Positions 57,331 to 64,000 of a DNA stretch of 64,000 bases are shown here, one piece after another. The stretch's first letter is position 1; every line of letters starts with the position of its first letter. Below the pieces are notes generated by a model. That model searched no databases, was not told the origin of the DNA, and saw only the letters and a list, made by a program, of their open reading frames with translations. Origin of the DNA: Chloroflexota bacterium (GTDB lineage: Bacteria; Chloroflexota; Dormibacteria; Aeolococcales; Aeolococcaceae); contig VBIQ01000008.1 of the NCBI GenBank assembly GCA_005880985.1, positions 1-64,000 on the forward strand, given 5' to 3'. Both the position numbers and the translations under genes were made by a program.

Positions 57331-58620
57331 CTAGACCGGCGGTGCCTGGACGACCTCCGACTGGGTCCACTGCCCGCCCTTGGACGAATAGAGCCCGAAG
57401 GCGTGGTTGGTGGTGTCGCCGTTCTGGTCGAACTCGATGTGCCCGACGAACCCGTCGTACTTGGTGGCCGCCACCTTGGCAATCACCTTCGAGCGGAAGG
57501 ACGCAGAGTCGGTGGGGACCTTGCCGCCGTTGTCGACGAGGACGGCCTTCACAGCGTTGAGCACGATCCGCATGGCGTCGTAGCCGTATGGCGAGTAGAC
57601 GACACGGCTGCTGTCGGCGAAGGACGCGTCGTAGAGCGGAGTGAAGCCGGCGCCGGCGCTCGTCTTGGTGGCATCGGGCGCGCTGGTCGCGTAGGCACCG
57701 TCGCCGTTGGTGCCTGCGCAGTCCTTGAAGAACTGCGGGTCGACCGTGCCGTCACCGCTCATGTACTTGGCGGTCAGGCCGACGTCCTTCATCTGGCAGT
57801 AGATGATCCCGGAGCCGTTGGCGGCGACTCCGCCGAAGAAGAGCAGGTCTGCGCCGAGGCCCTTGGCCTCCGTCAGCTGCGCCTTGAAGTCCTTGGTGGT
57901 GCCGGGAAGCGCGACGTGCTTGAGCACGGTGCCGCCGTCCTGCTTGAAGTACTTCTCGAAGAAGTCCGCCAGGCCCTTCCCGTAGGCCTCCTGGTCATCG
58001 ATGATGTAGGCCTTTCTGGCGTTCAGCTCCTTGTAGGAGATCTGGGCGTCGTCGGCGCCCTGGGCGATGTCGTTCCAGATGATGCGGTAGTAGGTGACCT
58101 TGCCTGTCGGGCGCAGTGAGTTGGTGTCGACGTCGGGTCGGCTGCCCGCGATGGTCAGGCCGGGGTTGGTGTTGGCGGGGCTGAGCAGGAGCATCCCGGC
58201 CCGGTTGGCAATGGGCATCTCGGCGATGGCCACCGACGAGTTGAAGGGCCCGACCACTCCCACCACCGCCGGGTTGGTGGTCAGCGCGATCATGTTCTGC
58301 GCGCCCAGCGCCGGGTCGTGCTCGCCCTTGGCGACCGAGGCGTCGTTCTTGGGGATGTAGTTGATGGTGCAGCCGCCGAGCAGCTTCTCCTGCTGGGCCT
58401 TCAGGACGGCTGCCCTGACGCCGTTCTCGGTGCCGCCTCCGATGGCGGCGTCGCCACCGCTGGTGGGCAGGTCACTGGCAACGGTGACCGAGCCGGTGCA
58501 GCCGGCCAACCCACCGCCGCCCGAGGTTGTGCCGCCGCCGGTCGAGCTGGTGCCGCAGGCCGCCACCAGGGCCAGCGCTACCGCGCCGAGGATGGGGATC
58601 AACCGTGACTTGGTATGCAT
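57331..58620 (-). CDS. livK: branched-chain amino acid-binding lipoprotein LivK
   Basis: This 429-residue periplasmic-binding-protein (Peripla_BP_6) lipoprotein has a signal with lipobox LALVAAC (Cys about residue 22) and a Gly/Ser/Thr linker. Two lobes follow, with SVTVASDLPTSGGDAAIGGG, VVGVVGPFNSSVAIAEMPIA, LLLSPANTNPGLT, KAYIIDDQEAYGKGLADFF and DLLFFGGVAANGSGII. AGGAGGAGCG before the ATG at 58620 fixes the start. It leads the livKHMGF operon and captures leucine, isoleucine, valine or another small amide or amino acid. Confidence 0.93.
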   Translation of the reverse strand: MHTKSRLIPILGAVALALVAACGTSSTGGGTTSGGGGLAGCTGSVTVASDLPTSGGDAAIGGGTENGVRAAVLKAQQEKLLGGCTINYIPKNDASVAKGEHDPALGAQNMIALTTNPAVVGVVGPFNSSVAIAEMPIANRAGMLLLSPANTNPGLTIAGSRPDVDTNSLRPTGKVTYYRIIWNDIAQGADDAQISYKELNARKAYIIDDQEAYGKGLADFFEKYFKQDGGTVLKHVALPGTTKDFKAQLTEAKGLGADLLFFGGVAANGSGIIYCQMKDVGLTAKYMSGDGTVDPQFFKDCAGTNGDGAYATSAPDATKTSAGAGFTPLYDASFADSSRVVYSPYGYDAMRIVLNAVKAVLVDNGGKVPTDSASFRSKVIAKVAATKYDGFVGHIEFDQNGDTTNHAFGLYSSKGGQWTQSEVVQAPPV

Positions 58621-58732
58621 CGCTCCTCCTGAGGTCGGGTCCGGCCCCAGGGGCCGGGACGCAAGCTGGTGATGAGCCAGGGGAAACGTGAGCCCCCCTC
58701 GAACGCTGCCGGCCTGTCTACTCCCCGCCGGA

Positions 58733-58747
58733 GCGATTGTCAATCGC
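58733..58747. promoter_or_regulatory. symmetrical operator candidate upstream of livK
   Basis: GCGATTG-T-CAATCGC is a perfect 7-1-7 palindrome 113 bp before the livK start, in the region divergent from the membrane-protein gene at 58869. It could bind an Lrp-, GntR- or TetR-type regulator. Confidence 0.5.
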
Positions 58748-58868
58748 GCGACAGGGTGATCTTTGTACCGGCCCAGCGCAACCAGCGGCCCAAACGAGCC
58801 GTTGCTACCATCCCGGAGGTGGCCGGTCGCACCTTGCTTGCGCAGGGTCTGGCCAGCCTCTACTTCCC

Positions 58869-59618
58869 ATGGTCCCTGCCGCTCTCGCCGCCGTCCTCGC
58901 CCTCTGCTTCGGCTTCGTCGTCGCCGGCCGCTGGCGTCGCACCGGTCGACCGGCCTTCGCCGCCTGGGCGACGGGTCTGCTGATCTTCGCCGCGGCGGCG
59001 GCGGTGCAGGCCGCCGGACAGGCCCGTGGCTTCTCGGTCCCGCTCTTCCGAGCGTTCTACCTTCTGGGCGGCGTGCTCGGCGTCATCTATCTCGCCCTGG
59101 GCACCGTGCTCCTGCTGGCACCCTCGCGCGTCGCGCGCGTCTGCCTGGTCATCCTCCTGCTGCTGACCGCCGTGGTCGCGATCGACGCCGCGATCGTCCC
59201 CGTCGACCCTGGGCGGCTCAGCACCGCCGACGGCGTCCTGGGTGGTGCCGCGGCCGGGCATGGCAACCCGATCTACCTCGCCGCCGTGGTCTTCAACATC
59301 GCCGGCACCGCGGTTCTGGTCGGCGGGTCGGCCTGGTCCGGGTGGCGCTTCTACCGCGAGCGGGCGGGGTTGGACCGGGTGGTCTGCAATGTCCTGCTCA
59401 CTGTCGGAGCACTGCTGATCGCCGGCGGCTTCAGCGCCGCCAAGACGGTGGGCGGTTCGCTCTCGACACTCGGGGCGTACGAGGCGGCCGGCATGGCGGT
59501 GATGTTCGCCGGCTTCCTCAGCCTGGGGCGGATCGGCGGCGCTGAGCGGTTGGGCGGTACTGTGGCGGGCGTGGGTGGGGAGCAGGGGCGCGCCACCGCT
59601 GGTGGCGCGGGGAGGTGA
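58869..59618 (+). CDS. polytopic membrane protein, unknown
   Basis: This 249-residue protein has about seven hydrophobic helices (PAALAAVLALCFGFVVAG, WATGLLIFAAAAAVQAAG, LLGGVLGVIYLALGTVLLL, VCLVILLLLTAVVAIDAAI, IYLAAVVFNIAGTAVLVGG, NVLLTVGALLIAGGFSAA, AGMAVMFAGFLSLGRIGG). The seven-helix pattern resembles 7TM sensors or carotenoid-biosynthesis-like membrane proteins, without a diagnostic motif. The ATG at 58869 starts the first helix. Its stop overlaps the aminotransferase GTG (GTGA), so the two are coupled. Confidence 0.6.
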   Translation: MVPAALAAVLALCFGFVVAGRWRRTGRPAFAAWATGLLIFAAAAAVQAAGQARGFSVPLFRAFYLLGGVLGVIYLALGTVLLLAPSRVARVCLVILLLLTAVVAIDAAIVPVDPGRLSTADGVLGGAAAGHGNPIYLAAVVFNIAGTAVLVGGSAWSGWRFYRERAGLDRVVCNVLLTVGALLIAGGFSAAKTVGGSLSTLGAYEAAGMAVMFAGFLSLGRIGGAERLGGTVAGVGGEQGRATAGGAGR

Positions 59619-60925
59619 AGTGGCCTTCCCGTGGCGGCGACGCCGCCCAGCAGTGGCGTCAGCGCGACGCCGCCGTGGTCTCGGCCGCCTACAGCCGCTA
59701 CTCCGACCTGGTGGTCGAGAGCGCGGAGGGCGCCCATCTCCACACCGCCGACGGTCGCGACGTGCTCGACTTCGGCAGCGGCATCGCGGTGGTCAACCTC
59801 GGCCACCGGCACCCGGCGGTGACCGCGGCCGTCCACGCCCAGCTCGACCGCGTCTGGCACGCGTCGGTCACCGCGCTGAGCCCGCCCGCCATCACCGCCG
59901 CCGAGGCGCTGGTCCGAGTCGCACCCGACGGGCTCGACCAGGCCTTTCTCTGCAACAGCGGCGCCGAGGCTGTCGAGGCGGCGCTCAAACTGGCCCGCCG
60001 GGCCACCGGCCGCAGCGATGTCCTCGCCTTTCGCGGCGCTTTCCACGGGCGCACCTACGGCGCTCTCACCCTGACCGCGAGCAAGGCCAAATACCACGCG
60101 GGCATGGGCCCGATGCTCCCCGGTGTGCACCACGTCGCCTATCCCTACTGCCTGCGCGAGTGCCCTCCTGATGGGCAGGGACGCTGCGGCGTCGCCGAGG
60201 GTGACGAGATCGAGCGTCTGCTGGCGACGGTGGTGGCCCCCCAGGACGTCGCCGCCATCGTTGTCGAGCCGGTGCTGGGCGAGGGCGGCTATGTCGTGCC
60301 ACCCGCGGTCTTCCTGCCCGCGTTGCGCCGGATCTGCGACGCGCACGGCATGCTGCTGATCGTGGACGAGGTGCAGAGCGGCTTCGCCCGCACCGGGCGG
60401 ATGTTCGCGGTCGACCACAGCGGGGTGCGGCCGGACATCATGTGCGTGGCCAAGGCGATGGGGAACGGGCTGCCCATCGGTGCCATGGTGGCTCGCGGGG
60501 AGGTGATGCGCGCCTGGCAACCCGGCGAGCACGGCAGCACCTTCGGCGGCAACGCCGTCGCCTGCGCCGCCGCTGTCGCCGTGGTCGAGACGATGGAGCG
60601 GGAGCGCACCTGGGAGCGCGCGGCAACCCTGGGAGCGAAGGTGATGAAACGTGTCCGCAGCTGGCAGGATCGCTTTCCCTCTCTTGCCGATGTGCGCGGG
60701 CTCGGACTGATGATTGGTCTCGAGTTCCTCCATCCCGATCGCAGTCCCGACGCCGAGGTGGTGGAGGCGGTGCGGGCGGCGGCGCTGCGCCGCGACCTGC
60801 TGCTGCTCGCCTGCGGCACCGACGAGAACGTCATCCGGCTGGTGCCGCCGCTGACCATTCCCGACGACGAGCTGGAGACGGGCCTGCGACGCATCGAGGA
60901 GTCGCTGGCAGAGGTGGCGGGATGA
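59615..60925 (+). CDS. class III aminotransferase (GABA/acetylornithine type)
   Basis: This 436-residue PLP-dependent enzyme has DFGSGIAVVNLGHRHPAVTA, FLCNSGAEAVEAALKLARRA, FRGAFHGRTYGALTLTASKA, EPVLGEGGYVVPP, LIVDEVQSGFARTGRMFAVD and CVAKAMGNGLPIGAMVARGE with the PLP lysine (K about 281). GSTFGGNAVACAAAVAVVE is the phosphate-binding end. These resemble 4-aminobutyrate aminotransferase. The next gene, an aldehyde dehydrogenase coupled by ATGA, suggests a GABA or diamine degradation pair: transamination, then semialdehyde oxidation. Confidence 0.9.
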   Translation: MKWPSRGGDAAQQWRQRDAAVVSAAYSRYSDLVVESAEGAHLHTADGRDVLDFGSGIAVVNLGHRHPAVTAAVHAQLDRVWHASVTALSPPAITAAEALVRVAPDGLDQAFLCNSGAEAVEAALKLARRATGRSDVLAFRGAFHGRTYGALTLTASKAKYHAGMGPMLPGVHHVAYPYCLRECPPDGQGRCGVAEGDEIERLLATVVAPQDVAAIVVEPVLGEGGYVVPPAVFLPALRRICDAHGMLLIVDEVQSGFARTGRMFAVDHSGVRPDIMCVAKAMGNGLPIGAMVARGEVMRAWQPGEHGSTFGGNAVACAAAVAVVETMERERTWERAATLGAKVMKRVRSWQDRFPSLADVRGLGLMIGLEFLHPDRSPDAEVVEAVRAAALRRDLLLLACGTDENVIRLVPPLTIPDDELETGLRRIEESLAEVAG

Positions 60926-62421
60926 GCGCCGAGGTGGCGGTGGTCGAGGCGGGCAACGTTATCGGGGGCGAGCGGCGGCCGGCGGCCGACGGGCAGACCT
61001 TCGAGTCGCGTAACCCGGCGCGCCACGCCGAGGTCGTTGGCGTCGTTCCCCGCAGCGGCGCGGTCGATGTCGACGCCGCGGTGCGCGCGGCGGCCGACGC
61101 GCTGCCCGGCTGGCGGCGCACTCCGTGGCCGAGGCGCGGCGAGATCATCCTGCGGGCCGGGCTGCTGCTGGAGCAGCGCAAGGAGGAGCTGGCCCGGCTG
61201 ATGACCAGGGAGATGGGCAAGGTGCTGGTGGAAGCCCGCGGCGATGTCCAGGAGGGCATCGACATGGCCAAGTACATTGCCGGCCAGAGCCGCCTCCCCT
61301 TCGGCGACACCGTCCCCAGCGAGCTTCCCGACAAATGGGCGATGACCATGCGGCAGCCGCTCGGCGTGGTCGGCATCATCACCCCCTGGAACTTCCCCAT
61401 CGCCATCCCCACCTGGAAGCTCTTTCCCGCCCTGCTGGCGGGCAACGCCGTGGTCTTCAAGCCGGCCGAGGACACGCCGCTGTGCGCCTTGCGGCTGGTG
61501 GAGATCCTCGAGGAGGCCGGGCTTCCGGCCGGGGTTGTCAACATCATCTTCGGCCTCGGTCCCGAGGCGGGCGAGCCGCTGGTGCGCCATCCCGGCATCG
61601 CCGCGGTGTCCTTCACCGGCAGCGTGCCGGTCGGACGTCGCATCTCCGAGATCTGCGGGCCGCTGCTGAAGCGCTGCTCGCTGGAGCTGGGCGGCAAGAA
61701 CGCCATCGTGGTGATGGCTGACGCCGATCTCGAGCTCGCCGTCGACGGCGCTCTCTGGGGCGCCTTCGGGACCAGTGGGCAGCGCTGCACCGCGTCGTCG
61801 CGGCTGGTGGTGCAGCGCAGGGTGCTCGACCAGTTCACCGATGCGCTGGTGGCCCGGGTCTCACGGCTGCGCCTGGGTGACGGGCTGGTCGAGGGCGTCG
61901 ATGTGGGACCGGTGATCAACGAGAAGCAGCTGCGCCGTATCCACGGCTACACCGAGATCGGGCGGGATGAGGGCGGGCGCGTCCTGATCGGCGGTGAGGT
62001 CGCCAGCCAGGGCGAGCTCGGACAGGGTTGGTTCTACCTGCCCACCGTGTTTGCCGACGTGCGGGCCGACATGCGCATCGCCCAGGAGGAGATCTTCGGG
62101 CCGACCACCGCGGTGATCCCGGTCGAGTCGCTCGACGACGCGCTGGCGGTGGCCAACGACACCACCTACGGGCTCAGCCTGGCGCTCTACACCCGCGACC
62201 TCCGCACCGCGTTCCGCGCCATCGACGAGCTCGAGGCCGGGATCGTGTACGTCAATGCCCCCACCATCGGGGCGGAGATCCAGCTGCCGTTCGGCGGCAT
62301 CAAGAGCACCGGCAACGGTCATCGCGAGGCGGGCCTGGTCGCGCTGGACCAGTTCAGCGAATGGAAGTCGATCTACGTGGACTACGGCGGCCGGCTGCAG
62401 CGGGCCCAGATCGACACCTGA
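60922..62421 (+). CDS. NAD(P)-dependent aldehyde dehydrogenase
   Basis: This 499-residue protein has VIGGERRPAADGQTFESRNP, GIITPWNFPIAIPTWKLFPA, KPAEDTPLCALRL, the Rossmann GSVPVGRRI, the catalytic Glu in LELGGKNAIVVM (about 256-267) and the catalytic Cys in GQRCTASSRLVV (about 290). EEIFGPTTAVIPV and PFGGIKSTGNGHREAG complete the set. It resembles semialdehyde or alpha-ketoglutaric-semialdehyde dehydrogenases. The ATG overlaps the aminotransferase stop, so it probably oxidises that enzyme's aldehyde product. Confidence 0.95.
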   Translation: MSAEVAVVEAGNVIGGERRPAADGQTFESRNPARHAEVVGVVPRSGAVDVDAAVRAAADALPGWRRTPWPRRGEIILRAGLLLEQRKEELARLMTREMGKVLVEARGDVQEGIDMAKYIAGQSRLPFGDTVPSELPDKWAMTMRQPLGVVGIITPWNFPIAIPTWKLFPALLAGNAVVFKPAEDTPLCALRLVEILEEAGLPAGVVNIIFGLGPEAGEPLVRHPGIAAVSFTGSVPVGRRISEICGPLLKRCSLELGGKNAIVVMADADLELAVDGALWGAFGTSGQRCTASSRLVVQRRVLDQFTDALVARVSRLRLGDGLVEGVDVGPVINEKQLRRIHGYTEIGRDEGGRVLIGGEVASQGELGQGWFYLPTVFADVRADMRIAQEEIFGPTTAVIPVESLDDALAVANDTTYGLSLALYTRDLRTAFRAIDELEAGIVYVNAPTIGAEIQLPFGGIKSTGNGHREAGLVALDQFSEWKSIYVDYGGRLQRAQIDT

Positions 62422-62942
62422 TGGTGCGGAGGCGCCTGATCGCGGCGGTCTGCTCGGCCGCGGCCGCGGTGCTGCTGTCCGCCTGTGACAGCGGCACACC
62501 GACGTCGACGGCGCCCACGCTCCCGCCGCTCCGCTCGCCCGAGATCGCCACGCCCACCGAGCCGCCGATCCCGGTCCCAACCACCGCCAACCTGCTCTCG
62601 GTGGGTCAGACAATCTTTCCCAAGATTCTGGCCACCGGCGGCTACGGCATCTGCGGCATCACCAGCCCCGACGCCTCCGAGTGCCCCATCACCGAGCGGC
62701 TGCGCCACCGCCTGGCTTCGGCTCGGATCACTCTCGGCTGGGGGGGGCAGAACCCGTCGCCCAGCCGGCAGCTCAGCGCGGAGGTCATCGGCAACGGGGG
62801 TGTGACTCACGTGGTGCTCTTCGGTGGCCGCACCCACATCGATCTGGTCATTCTCTTCGACAGTGGGTTGTGGCGCGTCGACGACGAGGTGTGCGCCAGC
62901 GCGACGGTGCCGGTCTCCATCTACGTGGCCACATCCTGCTGA
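62421..62942 (+). CDS. lipoprotein of unknown function
   Basis: This 173-residue protein has a lipoprotein signal with lipobox LLSAC (Cys about residue 22) and a Pro/Thr linker. A small domain with four cysteines follows (GGYGICGITSPDASECP ... DDEVCASAT ... ATSC), likely two disulfides. Strands such as AEVIGNGGVTHVVLFGGRTH and IDLVILFDSGLWRVD lie between. The ATG shares a base with the dehydrogenase stop (TGATG). Not recognised; an extracytoplasmic binding role is plausible. Confidence 0.7.
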   Translation: MVRRRLIAAVCSAAAAVLLSACDSGTPTSTAPTLPPLRSPEIATPTEPPIPVPTTANLLSVGQTIFPKILATGGYGICGITSPDASECPITERLRHRLASARITLGWGGQNPSPSRQLSAEVIGNGGVTHVVLFGGRTHIDLVILFDSGLWRVDDEVCASATVPVSIYVATSC

Positions 62943-63019
62943 GCCCGCGCTTCCCGGCACGCAGCCGTCCCGAGTACCCTGTGCCGGTCTCGCTGCCGGT
63001 CGCGGCGGACGCAGGAGCG

Positions 63020-63913
63020 ATGGTGGCGGAGAGAAGTGGTGCGCCCGGCGACGGCGCGGTGCGGATTCTCGAGGAGCGCAGCGCACTCCTCGACGGGCGG
63101 CGCCTGCGCTACCTGATCGGCGGGAGCGGCGATCCCCTCGTCCTCTGTCACGGGTTTCTCGGTTCAGCCGAGAACTTCGAGACCTGGTTCGCGGCACTGG
63201 CGCAGCGCCGCACCCTGATGATTCCCGATCTTCCGGGATGCGGTGCCTCCCCGGCGCTCAGCGGAGTGCACAGCGCTGATGCCCTGGCGGAGGCGATCGC
63301 ACCGCTCCTCGACGAGCTGGGCATCCACCGCTTCGACCTCGGCGGCCTGTGCCTGGGAGCCTCGGTGGCCCTGGCTCTGGCGCGGCGGCGACCGCCGGCG
63401 GTGGGACGGCTGATCCTCCACACCCCGCTGCTAGCCCCCGAGGTGGTGCGCCGGCGCTTCCACCTCCAGGTGGCGGTGATGACCGCGCCGGGAGTGTTCC
63501 CCGCCGTCCACTGGCTCAGCCGCCGGCGCGTGGTCAGTGACCTCTACAAGCGGCTGCTGGTCGAGGGACCGGATGTCGACCGTCATGCCGCCGAGGTCAA
63601 CTTCGTCAACCAGATGCGCGCCCATCCCCGCGCCACCCGCGAGTGGTTGCGAGACGGGCTGCGCCGGCACGACATGGAGTTCGTGGCGGCCCGCACAGAG
63701 CCGACGCTGATGATCGCCGCCGCCGCCGACCGCATCGCCGATGTGCACCGACTGCGCCGGCTGGCGGCGAGCTGTCCCCAGGTGCAGCTGGCGGTCGTCG
63801 ACGACGCCGGCCACGGCTGGACGCAGCAGTACGTGGAACGGCAGCTGGCGGTGCTCGGCGCCTTCCTGGACGGACGGCCGCTGCCGGTCTTCGTCGACGG
63901 CGTCGCCGCGTAA
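63020..63913 (+). CDS. alpha/beta hydrolase with cysteine nucleophile elbow
   Basis: This 297-residue protein has RYLIGGSGDPLVLCHGFLGS with the oxyanion HG, PDLPGCGASPALSG, and the elbow DLGGLCLGASVALAL, in which the nucleophile position is C111 instead of Ser. MIAAAADRIADVHRLR supplies the acidic residue and VVDDAGHGWTQQYVE the histidine. Cys at the elbow is known from dienelactone hydrolases, though the overall pattern here is of the C-C hydrolase/esterase kind. The ATG at 63020 follows AGGAGCG. It is 77 bp after the lipoprotein and 12 bp before the next gene. Confidence 0.85.
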   Translation: MVAERSGAPGDGAVRILEERSALLDGRRLRYLIGGSGDPLVLCHGFLGSAENFETWFAALAQRRTLMIPDLPGCGASPALSGVHSADALAEAIAPLLDELGIHRFDLGGLCLGASVALALARRRPPAVGRLILHTPLLAPEVVRRRFHLQVAVMTAPGVFPAVHWLSRRRVVSDLYKRLLVEGPDVDRHAAEVNFVNQMRAHPRATREWLRDGLRRHDMEFVAARTEPTLMIAAAADRIADVHRLRRLAASCPQVQLAVVDDAGHGWTQQYVERQLAVLGAFLDGRPLPVFVDGVAA

Positions 63914-63925
63914 TCCCTGGCCGCG

Positions 63926-64000
63926 GTGGCTCTCCCCTCCGGCGCCGACTGCCTGATCATCGGCGGCGGGGTGGTTGGCTGCAGCCTCGCCTTTCACCTC
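63926..64000 (+). CDS. FAD-dependent oxidoreductase, N-terminus only
   Basis: The last 25 codons begin at GTG 63926 and encode LPSGADCLIIGGGVVGCSLA, a dinucleotide-binding GxGxxG motif at the start of DAO/glycine-oxidase-type flavoproteins. The gene runs off the window. Proximity to the aminotransferase and aldehyde dehydrogenase would suit an amine or amino-acid oxidase in the same catabolic set. Confidence 0.65.
   Translation, partial: MALPSGADCLIIGGGVVGCSLAFHL

Overview
The window is GC-rich, densely coded bacterial chromosome with almost no mobile DNA: I saw no insertion sequence, phage gene, tRNA, rRNA or CRISPR array. The gene content points to a high-GC, actinomycete-like or Chloroflexota/Dormibacterota-like soil bacterium. 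It has ergothioneine genes, two sortases, an ECF42/DGPF pair, a LigD-type polymerase, a mycothiol-type DinB-fold protein, many lipoproteins and several probable leaderless promoters. This assignment is inference from gene content. Genes are often joined by 4-base start/stop overlaps (ATGA, GTGA, TTGA and, unusually, CTGA).

Region by region. 0-0.6 kb holds two gene remnants (a transaldolase-like tail and a DUF2231 head) and a 21-bp tandem duplication. 0.6-2.3 kb has a SufR-like regulator and a nitronate monooxygenase. 2.3-11.2 kb is a cell-surface block: a sortase operon with its own LARTG-tagged cupredoxin, a second cupredoxin with a TPNTA tail, ergothioneine genes egtB/egtD, a cation diffusion facilitator, a secreted beta-propeller followed by a cut-off copy of the cupredoxin tail, and a COG4315 lipoprotein. 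Three of these secreted-protein genes share an upstream motif. 11.2-23.4 kb holds membrane proteins, two divergent PaaK-like adenylating enzymes, the ECF42/DGPF pair, a LigD polymerase, an MmyB-type regulator with a clear operator, a DinB-fold protein, a DUF2461 protein, an acetyltransferase and an aldo/keto reductase. 23.5-30.2 kb has an orphan CpaF ATPase, an ion-channel-like protein and a minus-strand gene block headed by a small helix-hairpin-helix gene with a LexA-type box.

30.2-36.9 kb is core and acyl-CoA metabolism: ilvC, flavin reductase, rnhB, HMG-CoA-lyase-like protein, carboxyltransferase and enoyl-CoA hydratase. 37.2-41.8 kb has HtpX and DedA, two tandem 120-nt inverted-repeat elements, a second sortase, and a c-di-GMP-I (GEMM) riboswitch in front of a proline-rich sortase-like surface protein. 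41.9-47.8 kb has metK and a GDP-mannose set (manC, phosphomannomutase, mannose-6-phosphate-isomerase-type cupin) with a ROK kinase. 48.7-52.4 kb has an ECF sigma factor, a response regulator, two Tat-exported ferritin-like proteins and an enoyl-CoA hydratase. 52.9-58.6 kb is a complete livKHMGF branched-chain amino acid ABC transporter with two perfect hairpins between livK and livH. 58.9-64 kb has a class III aminotransferase coupled to an aldehyde dehydrogenase, a lipoprotein, an alpha/beta hydrolase with a cysteine nucleophile, and the start of an FAD amine oxidase cut by the window edge.

The most notable observations are four CTG start codons forced by conserved N-terminal motifs, the riboswitch-controlled sortase-like protein, the sortase/cupredoxin module with its duplicated tail, the apparently leaderless SOS gene, and the paired structured intergenic elements.
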